From contig QJNS01000219.1 in assembly GCA_004154925.1 (NCBI GenBank), positions 62,001 to 126,000 of the forward strand: 64,000 nt of DNA, given 5' to 3'. Shown piece after piece: positions 1 through 11,900 of the stretch. A program made the position numbers and the translations under genes. The stretch comes from Monosporascus cannonballus. Taxonomy: Eukaryota > Ascomycota > Sordariomycetes > Xylariales. Each line of letters starts with the position of its first letter. Within the stretch, counting starts at the first letter, position 1. The notes beneath the pieces were generated by a model. The model was not told the origin of the DNA, made no database searches, and saw nothing but the letters and a program-made list of their open reading frames with translations.

Positions 1-653
1 TTTCTATAACCGAACCAAATCCGATAAGTTTAATACTTTATATATATGTCGAAATTAAACTAATATATATTCAGGATTTTTTGCGAACTTTTTAAATAAA
101 GATTAAGGCCGGTATAGTTAAGTTTAAAGTTTGGGAAATGGACGACCGAAACGCTTTTATAGCTGCGATAGCCTAAATACCGCGTATATCATTTTGCCAT
201 AAGCCGTCCAAAGGTAATTTGGCATAGGAAAAACCCGTTTGGCTATATTTTTGCCCGTACGGGTTATGGTTGTTACATTGCAGCCATAAGGATATTAACA
301 CTAGTTAAATCCGGAACGCTTTTATAATTATTACGCAGCCAATTCAAGTCCAATAAATTTTAATATTTTATATATTCGTCGAATATAAGTTAATATACGT
401 GTAAGAATTTGTTTCGAATTTTTTAAATGAAAATTAAGGTTAATATACCTAAAGTTAAGCCTAAGAAATGGGCGACCGCAACGCCCTTATAGCTGCAACA
501 ACATAACTACCGGTCGTATTATCGTATACCGGGCTTCCCTAATGTATTTTATATAAGAAAAACCCGTCCAGCAATTTTTTTGGCCGTACGGGCTATCGTT
601 ATTACGTCGCAGCCATAAGAAAGTTAAGGCCAGCCAAGTCCGGAACGCCCTTA
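1..653. repeat. Degraded ~329-bp tandem repeat, about two units
   Basis: Two diverged copies lie head to tail with a period of about 329 bp: the segment starting tccgataagttt at 20 recurs as tccaataaattt at 349. The rest of each unit aligns with mostly C/T and G/A differences. Each unit contains a segment that runs from an aacgc(c/t)(c/t)ttatagctgc start to a gcagccataag end (about 148-291 and 476-620). Related sequence in inverted orientation lies just right of element A. No reading frame is recognisable. The right end is cut at 653 by the insertion of element A. Confidence 0.75.
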
Positions 654-1034
654 TGTTACAACCTGACAGGCTTCGGCCTCAGGAAACGGTCAACGAGGAT
701 AACACGGACCACCTTTCGGGTCACGTAATGGGCGCTCAGCAAAGATCTGCTAAGCACGATTTATCAGTACTAAGTAACTGCTTAACAAAAATTTACTAAG
801 TACAGTTAAACAAAGATAAGCAGTAATACTAATGACCAATATATATATATGCTTATTATTTCCATAATTTAAATAGTTTTAGCTAATAATATAATATCGT
901 TACTTAAAATACTTTTAATATTACGAAGCGTAATAAGATTATTATATCTATTGCTTAAATTTCTACGATACTTTTGCCAACATAAACCCGTACGACTAAG
1001 GTTTGATACTTAGTTAAACCCCTTAGCCGTTATA
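654..1034 (+). repeat. Element A 5' LTR (381 bp)
   Basis: It begins TGTTACAACCTGACAGGC and ends GCCGTTATA, a RIP form of the GCCGTCACA seen at the end of the 3' copy. An alternating TA run near 840-850 could serve as the TATA element of the retroelement promoter. The first 80 bp are nearly unmutated while the rest is heavily C->T/G->A changed. Internal sequence starts CGTTACAAGTTTTTATTT, shared by the other family-1 copies and covering the expected primer-binding site. I could not match it to a tRNA. Confidence 0.9.
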
Positions 1035-1091
1035 CGTTACAAGTTTTTATTTAATAATACCGTCAGATTTTAAGTAATACCGATTAATATT

Positions 1092-2145
1092 ATGTTTACC
1101 AGCAAGCAGCCCGAACAGCTTACTTACCAGGTCCTTAATTACTCGGATACTGGAATAAACTCCGAAAAGAAAAAAAAAAGCCTTATTTTTTTTTTTGCGA
1201 AGAAGTTTTTCAACGATTGGATGTTATAAACGAATATATCTTTTAGCTTAAAAAAGATAATAATAATTTTACGACGTCTTTTTAAACCGTTTATAAGAAA
1301 TTTAAAGAAAAAGGAAAAACTCTCGAAACCGGGAAGCTTTTTCGAATAAGCCAAATTATTTAGCTAAATTTTACCAAAGAATTAAAAAAGGTTTTTAAAT
1401 TTTCCAAACCAGAAGTTTTCGACGGAACCTTAACTAAGTTATAATTATTTTTAATTTAATACCGAACATATTTCGGGTATTTTCATATTCGATTAACTAC
1501 GTTTATTATACGAATTAAATTTATAATTGGACGATTTACGAGAAATACGGTTATTTGGTTTAAGCCCGGTATAGAAAATATGTTATTTTGTTAATCGAAA
1601 AACGAAACCCAAAAATAATGCGAATTTATAACGATTACGAATAATTCGAATATATATTAACGAAAAGTTTTAAAATAATAAACGAAAAAACAAAAGCCGA
1701 GATATAAATCTAATAATTACGATAAAAAAGATTAATATCCAGTTACGGCAATACGTTAATTTAATTAATACCTAAGCTAAATTAAAGATAAAAAATATTA
1801 ATAATTAAGTTTTTCGACGGCCAAAAAAAGGTTTTTTAAGTTCGATTAACCTAATTATTTATCGGATTATATCGTTATAGTAATCATAATTAACGATCGA
1901 TAATGCGCATAACATATTAAAGGTATTAAAAGAAAAAATAATAACTAACCCTAATATATGGCTAATACTAACGTTTTTTAACGTAATAACATTTTTTATA
2001 ACATAAAATTAAGATTTATAAAATTAAGAATTATGTATAAAAAAGATTAAAGCCAGATTAAATGCTATAATTACAACGAAATAAGGTATAAGGTAATATA
2101 ATATAAGGTACCTAAAAAACCCCGATAAAACAATTAAAACCTAAT
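1092..2145 (+). pseudogene. gag: Element A gag relic (5' part)
   Basis: The frame starts at ATG 1092 (MFTSKQPEQLTYQVLN) and holds a Lys/Glu-rich N-terminal part. A capsid-like segment FDGTLTKL-x-LFL-x-x-YRTYF follows at about 1417-1480. A CCHC zinc knuckle relic lies at 2063-2104, reading CYNYNEIRYKVI*Y, where three of the four ligands have become Tyr as RIP would do. Frames are broken by many TAA/TAG codons at Gln positions. The coding sequence is interrupted at 2145 by element B and resumes at 8995. Confidence 0.75.
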
Positions 2146-2724
2146 TGTGACAAGCTAGGCGGTTTAACCAACTATTAAACCTTAAGTCGACGGGTTTATG
2201 TTAGCAGAAATATCGTGGGAATCTGAGCAATGGATATAATAACGTATTACGTTTCGTAATACCAAAAATGCCTTAGGTAATGAAGTATTATTATAAACTA
2301 AAGTTATTTAAATTATGGAATTAATAAACATATATATCCTTATTCCGTTAGCTGGATTATTACCAGTAAGTTGGTGATCCGGCTTATTGGCTTATTATTA
2401 ATAAGTTGGTAATCCGGCTTATTGGTTTACCATCAGTAAGTTAGTGATCTATTACGTGACCTANNNNNNNNNNNNNNNNNNNNNNNNNNNNNNNNNNNNN
2501 NNNNNNNNNNNNNNNNNNNNNNNNNNNNNNNNNNNNNNNNNNNNNNNNNNNNNNNNNNNAGTTGGTGATCCGGCTTATTGGCTTATTATTAATAAGTTGG
2601 TAATCCGGCTTATTGGTTTACCATCAGTAAGTTAGTGATCTATTACGTGACCTAATTCACATAATTTTCTTGGCCTTTTCTGTTACGACCGTTCCTGGAG
2701 GCCGTAATTTGTTAGGTCGTAACA
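2146..2724 (-). repeat. Element B 3' LTR, containing an assembly gap
   Basis: Read on the minus strand it starts TGTTACGACC at 2724 and ends GTCACA at 2146. The U3 part carries copies of a ~37-bp unit (gtgatccggcttattgg-type). As assembled it is 579 bp. Removing the 96 Ns and one copy of the 95-bp flank duplicated around them gives 388 bp, exactly the length of the 5' LTR. A purine-rich tract on the minus strand adjoins it (GGCAAGATTTTAGGAAAAAGG, plus-strand about 2727-2750). Confidence 0.88.
2464..2559. other. Assembly gap (96 N) with duplicated flanks
   Basis: The run of 96 Ns lies between two identical 95-bp blocks, 2369-2463 and 2560-2654. The other LTR of the same element (8602-8989) has this block only once. 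The simplest reading is two contigs that overlap by 95 bp and were scaffolded without merging, so the gap probably contains no real sequence. Confidence 0.9.
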
Positions 2725-2887
2725 TAATCTCCTTTTTCCTAAAATCTTGCCTTTAAGATATCTTTTTTTTAATAAGTTTTTTCCGCATACCTTTAATATA
2801 TCTTTCGGTATATCCAAACGTCGTTTTCGCAAATCCGAATAACGATTTGCCCTGGTTAATTTAATTAAATTTAAAGGTTTTAACGTA

Positions 2888-3330
2888 ATGCCCTATTTTT
2901 TTTATTTTGTTCGGCAGCTTAATTGCTAAATAATAGATAAGGTTTTTCGTTATAAGGAATATGTCCGTCGAGGTCGTTCGTATAACGGGATAAAAGTTCT
3001 TATTTTTATAATTAATCGTTATATTGCAAAATCGAAAAAGTTAAAAAAAATTAACGGCCGAAAAATCCTTATTTAATACCTTTACGCGTTTTTTTCGTAT
3101 ATATCGTTAACGCCAGCATTATTAATTTTAAGATGCGAAATTTATTAATTATACTTTTTAATTTTTGAATAATTTTAACGATTTTGCGTAATTAAAATTA
3201 AAATCCGTAATCGAAATTTAGGCCTTAAAAAGGGTAAACGTTATTAATTAAAATGCGGTAAATTAAGGGTTTCTTTTTTTAGATCTTATAAATTAAGATA
3301 TTATTATTTTGGGTAATTTTACTGTTATTA
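2888..3330 (+). pseudogene. Element B antisense ORF relic: six-cysteine array plus charged tail
   Basis: This frame runs opposite to gag-pol, between the chromodomain and the 3' LTR. From ATG 2888 the translation shows Y-x2-Y-x6-C-x8-Y-x2-Y-x6-Y, for example FRYKEYVRRGRSYNG near 2950-2995. Reading each Tyr as a RIP-mutated Cys gives C-x2-C-x6-C-x8-C-x2-C-x6-C, the spacing of a fungal Zn2Cys6 cluster. A Lys-rich stretch follows (KSKKLKKINGRKILI). The same array at the same spacing occurs in elements A and D. The function is unknown; a DNA- or RNA-binding role is only inferred from the spacing. Confidence 0.6.
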
Positions 3331-6300
3331 ATAAAAATTTTTTAATAAGCGTTAGGCGTTAATAAGATTTTTAGCAGGTTTTTAAGTATTTTCGGAATTT
3401 GGGTATATTTTTTATTTAATTAGGTACTGGGTAAATCCGTTTTATTTTCGTATATCGAAAATTTTCTTTATTTCGTATACCTATTTGTTTTTTATTTTTA
3501 TATCGTTTTATATTATATATATTTTAATTATATTTGTTATTAATTTAAATAAAAAATAGAAAGAATTAAATAAAATTTAACTTTTAATAAAAATTTTAAT
3601 TAATAATTATTTTTTAAAACATTTTTGGGGATTTTGTATAAACCGATATATTTAAAATTAAATTTTTTGTTAGATTATTTTGATTAAATATTTTTAATAA
3701 TAAGGAAAATTATTTTTTTTTTCGAAAATTAATTTTTTTTCATTTGTTTTTGGTTATAATATTTATTTATTTCATTTCGTACGAATTTTAGTTTTGTTTT
3801 TATTTTTTAATATAATTATCGTAATTATTTTAACGTAAGGATTATTTTAATATTAATTGGGCGATCTTTATATATTTTTTTATAAATTTTTGAAGTAAAA
3901 TGAAAATTTATATTCGTTAATATTATGTTGATATTTTTATAATAATTAATATTATAAGTTAATTATATAATTAATAATTAATATAATATTATAAGCAAGT
4001 TTTTAAAATTTAATTCGTTTGTTTTATTTATTTATTTGTTCATAATTTAAATATATTAAATAATTTGTAATTTAAGCCGATTTATATTATAAGTCCTTAT
4101 TAAAATTTAAATATAAATATTTATTTTTTATTTGAAATAATTTTTATTAATAATCCGTATGTATTAAAAATATATTTGAAAAAAATGTATATAAATTATT
4201 CGGCATTTATATTTTTATAATATAATAAAAAATAAGAAAATTTTTAAATCGATCGATAATTACGAAATTGTTATCATAATATATTTTTATAATTAGATTT
4301 TTTGATATAGGAAACTTAATAATAAAGTTGAATATAATTAAATATTATAGTTATTTTGCAATTAGTAATAGTTATAACTTTTCGTATAGTTTATGTCGTC
4401 GAGCTTTTATTTTGGCGTAAATATTATATTATCGTATAACTTTTTATACCGTTAATTTTATTTTAAAGAAAAATATATACGTTAAAGTTATTTTAAAGTT
4501 TTATGAATCTTTAAATATTTATATAATTAATATTCGTATATTTTTCGTATTAAATACTTTTAATATTTTTTTAAAACTTATATTTTATTTATTTTTTTAA
4601 TATTTTTTGGAAAACTTTTATTATATTATTAAATTTTATAATATATATCGACAAATATTATTTGAATTATCGTAATTTATTATAAGTATAAATAATTTTC
4701 TGTAATAATATCGAAAATTATATAATTAATTTTAATTAATTTCTTTTCGAAATTTAATCGTTTTTTAAAGTATTTATTTTGCGGTTTTTTGATTTTTTTA
4801 TGGATAATAAGGAAATCGAAATTCGCCAATTTTTCCGCATATTTTAATTATCGTCCTTTAAATTACTTAATCGTAATAAATCGGGTAAGATTTTAATAAT
4901 TTTTATAAATTTTAACTTAATATAAGTTTTTTTTTAAAAAATATTTAAATTTCCGAAATATTATATGGCCATAAATTCCTTATTTAAAATATTATAATTA
5001 AATTCGGCTTTTTTTTACATATACGAAACGAATATAATAAGATATAATTTACCTTAATTATTTCATTATCCGATTATTATATTTAACGCGTAATTTAACA
5101 TATTAATTTTTAGTTTAACGGGGCGGTTTAAATTATATATAATTAATATTAATTTGTTAATAATTATATTTTTAATATTTTGAAATGTTTTTTTCGTATT
5201 TAATATTTATTAGAATTTTTTTTCGTAAAATTTATTAAGAATATAATTATTTTGCTAAAATTTTAAATAAATTTCTTATAATAATTAGCGAATCTAAAAA
5301 ATACTTATATTTCCTTAATTATTATTAATATTCATTATTTTATAATTATAACGATTTTCTTAAGGTTTATTTTAATATATTTTATAATAATAATATGTTT
5401 TAAATATTTTGTTTTTTGTATATGGAATTAATTTTTTTTGCGTTAATAAATAATCTTACGTTTTATAAAATTTAAAGAACTTTATAAACATATTTTACGT
5501 ATATTTTTTTTGTTTTCGAAAAAATAAAAATATCGTTAAAATAACAAACGACGAAAATATCGATATATTTTTATAATATATAATTTATTATTCGTTAAAA
5601 AATTATTAATACGTTTATAAATTTTATTAATATAACTAAATACTTAAATAATCCGTATTTCATTTTAAAAATTATTTTTTATTCGTATTTTTTTTAATTT
5701 TAATAAAGTTATATTTATTTTTAAAATAAAATACGGCAAATTATTTAATTCCGTAAAATCGGTTTTTTATTTCCGTAATTAAAAATAATAATATTCGATT
5801 TTTAATTATAATATCGCTTAATTATCGGTAATTAACCATAAATTATAATTTTTTATTTTTTTTGGTACGAAAAACATACGGTATTTTGTTAATAATTTCG
5901 AAAGTTAAATCCATTTTTTTTATAATTAATTTTCTAAGTATTTTTTAAAAGTACGTAATTCGTTTCCGTTAAAATTATAAATAAGGTAAAACTTTATCGA
6001 AAATCTTTTTTTAAAAATTATTTTATAATTTTATTTATTATATTCTAATAATTTCGTATTAAGTTTCTTTTTAAAAAGTTGCTAATATTTATAATATTAT
6101 AATAACATATTAATTAAAGTTTCTAATTTTTAAATTATTATTTTTATTTTAAATCATTATTTAATTACTTAAGTTTTATTTGGATAATAATAACGATACG
6201 TTATATTTTTCGTTAATACCCGTTTTTTTTTGTATTTTATTTTTTTAGATAATAAAGTATTTATTATATTATTATACCTATATTTATCGTTATTATTAAT

Positions 6301-7100
6301 CGAATATTAAAATTTTAAGATTTTTTTTATATTTATTAATAAAAAGTAAAACGAATTTTACTTAATTAATTCCGCCATTAATTAAAATTCCGTATTAATA
6401 TATTTATAGTAATTTTCAAATTATATTGTAATTCTTAAATAAAACGATATTAAAATTAATTATTTAATATTATCCTTAAATAAAAATTTCGAAATAATTA
6501 ATTTCGCGTATAATTTTTTCGTTATCGTAAACAAATTCTTAACCTTAAATATTTATTATTATATAAGATTTTAACTTATATTTCCATAATAATTTAAACT
6601 TATTAATTATATTCGTTATAATATAATTTCTGCTTAAAATTTTATAATTTATTATTATAATATACCAATACGTTTTAATTTATATATTTAAAGTAATAAA
6701 ATTATTAACGTTTTTTATCGTCGTATTTAAAACTCTTTTTAAAAACTTCTTTTAATTTTTTTAAATTTTATTATTTTGCGGCTTTTTTATAAATAACTTT
6801 TCCTTTTAATTTTTGTTCGAATTTATTAAATTTTGTTTATATTTTTTCGTTTAATACGTTAAATTATTATATTTATCGTTATTATCGGCGTATTATTTTT
6901 TCGAACCGTATTAATTATTTTTAATTTTCTTATAATTTTTATCCTTATCGAATAAATTATTTCTTTATATTAGTAATTATATTTTATTATACATTATCCT
7001 GGTTATTACTTTAAAATTCGTTTATAAATTAACGTATTTTTTTCATAATAACTTTTTTTTTAAAAAAATCCGTAATAAATTTTTAATAATATTTTTTAAC
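3330..7100 (-). pseudogene. pol: Element B pol relic with chromodomain
   Basis: Minus-strand relic. Protease: the active-site region near 6600-6660 reads INYKILSRNYI, where DSG has been lost. RT: the catalytic box at about 5517-5570 reads VVCYFNDIFIFS, so one Asp has become Asn. RNase H and integrase follow toward lower coordinates. A C-terminal chromodomain at about 3330-3480 reads NGFTQYLIK-x-KIYPNSENT. Many in-frame TAA/TAG codons make it non-functional. Confidence 0.8.
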
Positions 7101-7229
7101 CGTACGCTGGATTAATTCCTTTTCCGTTTAATAATTACATTATCCATAATAACAAAAAAAAGTTTTTTACAAACATTATTTTTTTTCGGGTTAATTTTTT
7201 ATTTCGGCTAATTATTAAATATCTTTTAG

Positions 7230-8560
7230 GGCTAAGATTTAAAAATATCGATATTATTACTTATTATTTTTATTATTTCCGGTACGATTTGGAAAATCGA
7301 ATTTCTTATAATATATACGGATAATTCGTTCGTAAATATATTATTTTTATTTTTCGTAATCGGAATATTTTCGTCGTCGACAATATATAATATATATTTT
7401 GCTATATCGATTAAAAATTCCGGCACAGATTTTTTTTGTTTAATTCTGGTATTTACGTAATTATCCTTATAATACTTTTTATTATATTCGTAATACCTAT
7501 TAAATTAGCTTTTTAACTTTTCGTATTTTTCGTCAAATCCTTTATCGTAATAATTCTTATTAAATCTTTTGTCGTAAATCTAATATATATTCAGCTTAAA
7601 TTATGTTAAAAATTTTGTTATTATTCCTTTAATTATTCCTAAATTTTTTTTAATATAAAAATCCAATTAACTTATTATAATTTCTTAGATTTTTTATATT
7701 TATAAACTTTATATCCCATTTTATTATAATTAAAGTATTTAATCTGGCTTTAATTTTATATATAAGTAACGCCGAATTCCATAAATTCTAACGTTATTCC
7801 GTAAAAAATAAAAAATACGTTTCGTTTTTTCCTTTAATTAAATTTATTATATTCCGAACGTAAAACGTATTATTTTTTTATCTTTTGTCATTTTTTAAAT
7901 TATCAATTATTAATATTAATTATTTTTATAATATATTAATTTAAAGTAATTAATTATTTAATCCGAATAATTTTATTTTTTATATTATTTTTTAATTCCT
8001 TATAAAATATATCGATAAAAACGTTAATTTCGTTATTTTCTTATCCGGTCTTAACCGTAAAGCTTTTAAAAATTACGGCATATTTAAACGTAAATTTTTT
8101 TTATCGGAATTATAAAAATTATTAAGCCGTTAATCGTTTTTTATCCGGATTACGAAAATTATCGCGTATTTTGTTTTCGAAATTAATATAAAATAAAAAG
8201 ATTTCGTTAATAAAATCCTTTTTATCTAGTTTTTTTATTTCCAAAAGATATTTTATAATAAGTTTAAACTAATTAACTATATTTTCTATTAAATATATTT
8301 TTATTATTAGGATTATATCCGCTAAGTTATTAAGGTTTAAGAAACGAAAATAAATTCGTACCTAAATTAAAAAGGTTTAAAAATTATTTTTTTTATTATA
8401 AAGTTTTGGCTTTTTGGGCTTTATACGGGCGAAAAAGATTTAAGCAAGTACCGTAGCTTTACATTATCGAACTTTCTTTTTTAATTTCCGAATTTAAGCT
8501 TAAAACTGTTAAATAAGCATTTTTTAAGTATTAATTAATATTTTAACAATGTTAAATATT
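7230..8560 (-). pseudogene. gag: Element B gag and gag-pol linker relic
   Basis: Minus strand. The 64-codon open stretch at 7232-7426 (MPEFLIDIAKYILYIVDDEN...) is the gag-pol linker. The same peptide is readable in A (about 9200-9400), C (29750-29930), D (44650-44840) and E (53390-53570), so it is a conserved part of the polyprotein and not a separate gene. Upstream, toward 8560, the capsid region is too degraded to read well. Confidence 0.65.
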
Positions 8561-8601
8561 GCTCAAAGTTTAACGGTATTACTAAATAAAAGTTTATAAC
8601 G

Positions 8602-8989
8602 TATAACGAATTAAACGGTTTAATTAATTATTAAACTTTAAGTTAACGGATTTATGTTAACAGAAATATTATGAAAATTTAAGTAATAAATATAATAACA
8701 TATTACGTTTCGTAATACCAAAAATACCTTAGGTAACGAAATGTTATTATAAGCTGAAATTATTTAAATTATAAAATTAATAAACGTATATATCCTTATT
8801 CCGTTAGCTGGATTATTACCAATAAATTGGTGATCCGGCTTATTGGCTTATTATTAATAAGTTGGTAATCCGGCTTATTGGTTTACCATCAGTAAGTTAG
8901 TGATCTATTACGTGACCTGATCCACATAGTTTTCTTGGCCTTCTCTGTTGCGACCGTTCCTGGAGGCCGTGGCTTGTCAGGTTATAACA
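8602..8989 (-). repeat. Element B 5' LTR (388 bp)
   Basis: Minus strand, starting TGTTATAACCTGACAAGCC at 8989 and ending at 8602 with TATAACGAATTAAA read on the plus strand, which aligns to TGTGACAAGCTAGG of the other LTR mostly by G->A/C->T changes. It contains three ~37-bp U3 subrepeats. It defines the true LTR length used to diagnose the false duplication at the gap. Confidence 0.9.
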
Positions 8990-11900
8990 TTAATACTTAA
9001 GGAATAATTTAAAGAAAATTAAAAAAATGAACGTAAATTTATTAATATGATGTGATTTAAGTACGTATTAGGTCCCTTATAGTAAGAAATTTAATAAGAA
9101 ATGCAAAAAACCAGAAACTTAATTTAATAAGTATTACAAATATAATAAGAAATATTATAAGGATACTTACGCAAATACTAGAATTAGATAGAAAAAGTTT
9201 ATCTCGGAATCTTTAATCAATACGGAAAAATGCATACCATATATTATTGACGACGAGAATATCTCGATTACGAAAAATAAAAGTAATATATTTACGAACG
9301 AATTACCCGTATGTATTATAAGGGATTCGATTTTTTAAACCGTACCGGAGATAATAAAGACGATAAATAATAGTATTAATATTTTCGAACCATAATCCTA
9401 GGAGACGTCCAGTAATTAGCCGAAACGAAAAGTTAGCTCAAAAGGAATAATGCCTATAAAAAGATCTTTTTTGTTATTATAAATAATGTAATTATTAAAC
9501 GGAAAAAGAATTAATTTAGCGTATAATGGAAAAATATTCGCAGAAAATTATTACGGATTTCCATTTTTAATTAATATTTATTATAGATTTTTAGAAAAAG
9601 AAAATTATTAAAATAAAAATATGTTAATTTATATAACATTTTTAGAACGATAACTAGGATAACATATAATGATATAATCGTAAATATAAAAAAACAATTT
9701 ATTCCATAAGGAGAAAAATTATAACAAAATTAAAAATAATTAATAAAGTTCGAAATAATAATACGCCGGCAAGAACGATAACTATAGCAGCTTAATACGT
9801 TAAATGTAAAAATATAAATAAGGCTTAATAAATTCGAATAAAGATTAAAAGAAAACAATTATTTATAAAAAAGCCGTAAGATAATAAAATTTAAAAAAAT
9901 TAAAGCAAATTTTTAAGAAAGGTTTTAAACGTAACGATAAAAACTGTTAATAACCTTATTACTTTAAATATACGAATCAGAACGTATTAATATATCATAA
10001 TAATGGATTACGGAATTCTGAGCGGGAATTATATTATATCAAATATGGTTAATAAGCTTAAATTTTAATGGAGATATAAATTAAAACCTTATATAAGGAC
10101 AAATGCCGAAAGTTAAGAATTTAGTTTTGATAACGTAAAAACCATGTACGAAATTAATTATTTCGAAAGGTTTATTTAAAAATGATACCAGATAATTAAT
10201 TTCGATATTATATTATTTGAGAATTACGATATGATTTTAAGATTACCATAAATAAGTTAATACGGAGTTTTAATTAACGGAGAAATTGGCTAGGTAAAAT
10301 TTATTTTATTTTTTATTAATAAACGAAAAAACAATTAAAATCTTAATATTCGATCGGTAATGGTAACGAATATAAGCATAAGGATACGATAAAAGTTTTA
10401 TTACCTAAAGAGATAAAATATAAAAAGGAAAACGGGTATTAAAGAAAAATGTAACGTATAAATATTATTATTACAGCGAAATTAAAGTAATTAAATAATA
10501 ATTTAAAATAATAACAATAACTTTAAAAGTTACAAGATTTATTTAATATGTTATTATAATATTATAAATACGAATAAAGCTTTAAAAAGGAGTTCAATAT
10601 GAAATTATTATAACATGATGAATAAGATTATGAAATAATTTTTAAAAAAGGGTTTTCGACGAAATTTTACTTTATTTATAATTTTAACGGAAACGAATTA
10701 CGTATTTTTAAAAAATATCTGAAAAATTGGTTACAAAAAATAGATTCGATTTTCGAAATTACTAGCAAGATACCTTATATTTTTCGTATTTAAAAATGGA
10801 AAAATACGACTTATAGTTAATTAATTATAACTAAATAATATTATTATTAAAAATCGAATATTTCTATTTTTAATTCCAGAAATAAAAAATTAACTGTACG
10901 GGATTAAAACTTTATAATATTCGATCTTAAAAATAAATATAATTTTATTAGGACTTAAAAAGATGCGAATAGGAAATAACTTTTAAAATAAAATATTGAT
11001 TATTTAAGCATTTAATTATATTAATAGGATTTACGAACGTACTAGCAATTTTCTAACGGATAATAAATTACGTATTACGAAAATATTTCGATATTTTTGT
11101 CGTTTGTTATTTTGATGATATTTTTATTTTTTCCGAAATAGAAAAAATATACGTAAAATATATTTATAAAGTTTTTTAAGTATTATAAAACGTAAAATAA
11201 TTTGTTCACGCGGAAAAAGTTAATTTTGTAAATAAATAGTAATATATCTGTGATATATTATTATTCCCGGATATATTAATATAAACCTTAACGATAATTA
11301 AAAAGTTATAAATATTTTTTAGATTCGCTAATTTTTATAAGAAATTTATTCGAAATTTTAATAAGATAATGATATATTTAATAGATTTTACGAAAAAAAG
11401 CATAAATAAATCCTAAATACCGAAAAAGCATTTTAAAATATTAAGGATATAATTATTAACGAACTAGTATTAATTATGTACGATTTAAACCGCTCCGTTA
11501 AATTAAAAACCGATATTTCGGATTATGCGTTAGGCGCAATAATTGAATAATAAGATAATTAAGGCAAATTACATTTTATTATATATTTTTCGTATAAATT
11601 AAAAGAAGCTAAGTTTAATTACGGTAGTCCAAAAAAGAATTTACAATTATTATTATGGTGTTTCGAAAATTTAGGTATTTTTTAAAAGGAGATTTATATT
11701 AGATTAAAACTTTTACGGATTATTAGAATTTTATTTGTTTTATTACCATTAAGGAATTTATAAGACGATAATTAAAATACGTAAAGGAATTAGCGAATTT
11801 CGACTTTATTATTATTTATAGAAAAGGCTTAAAGAATAGTAAAACTAATACCTTAATTAAGCAATTAAATTTTAAAGATAAATTGGTTAAATTAATTATA

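Larger units (their letters stand above)
2146..8989 (-). mobile_element. Ty3/gypsy chromovirus element B (family 1), nested in A
   Basis: A full-length element on the minus strand inserted into gag of element A. Target duplication: CTAAT at 2141-2145 and TTAAT at 8990-8994, differing by one C->T change. The 5' LTR is at 8602-8989 and the 3' LTR at 2146-2724, the latter inflated by an assembly gap. Reading leftward: gag, protease, RT, RNase H, integrase/chromodomain and a short 3' region. Its LTR carries the gatcc-rich ~37-bp subrepeats also found in element C, so B and C form one subfamily. Confidence 0.92.

Noticed and set aside
2444..2635. 63-codon open frame across the gap
   Set aside because: It is created by the Ns and the duplicated LTR blocks.
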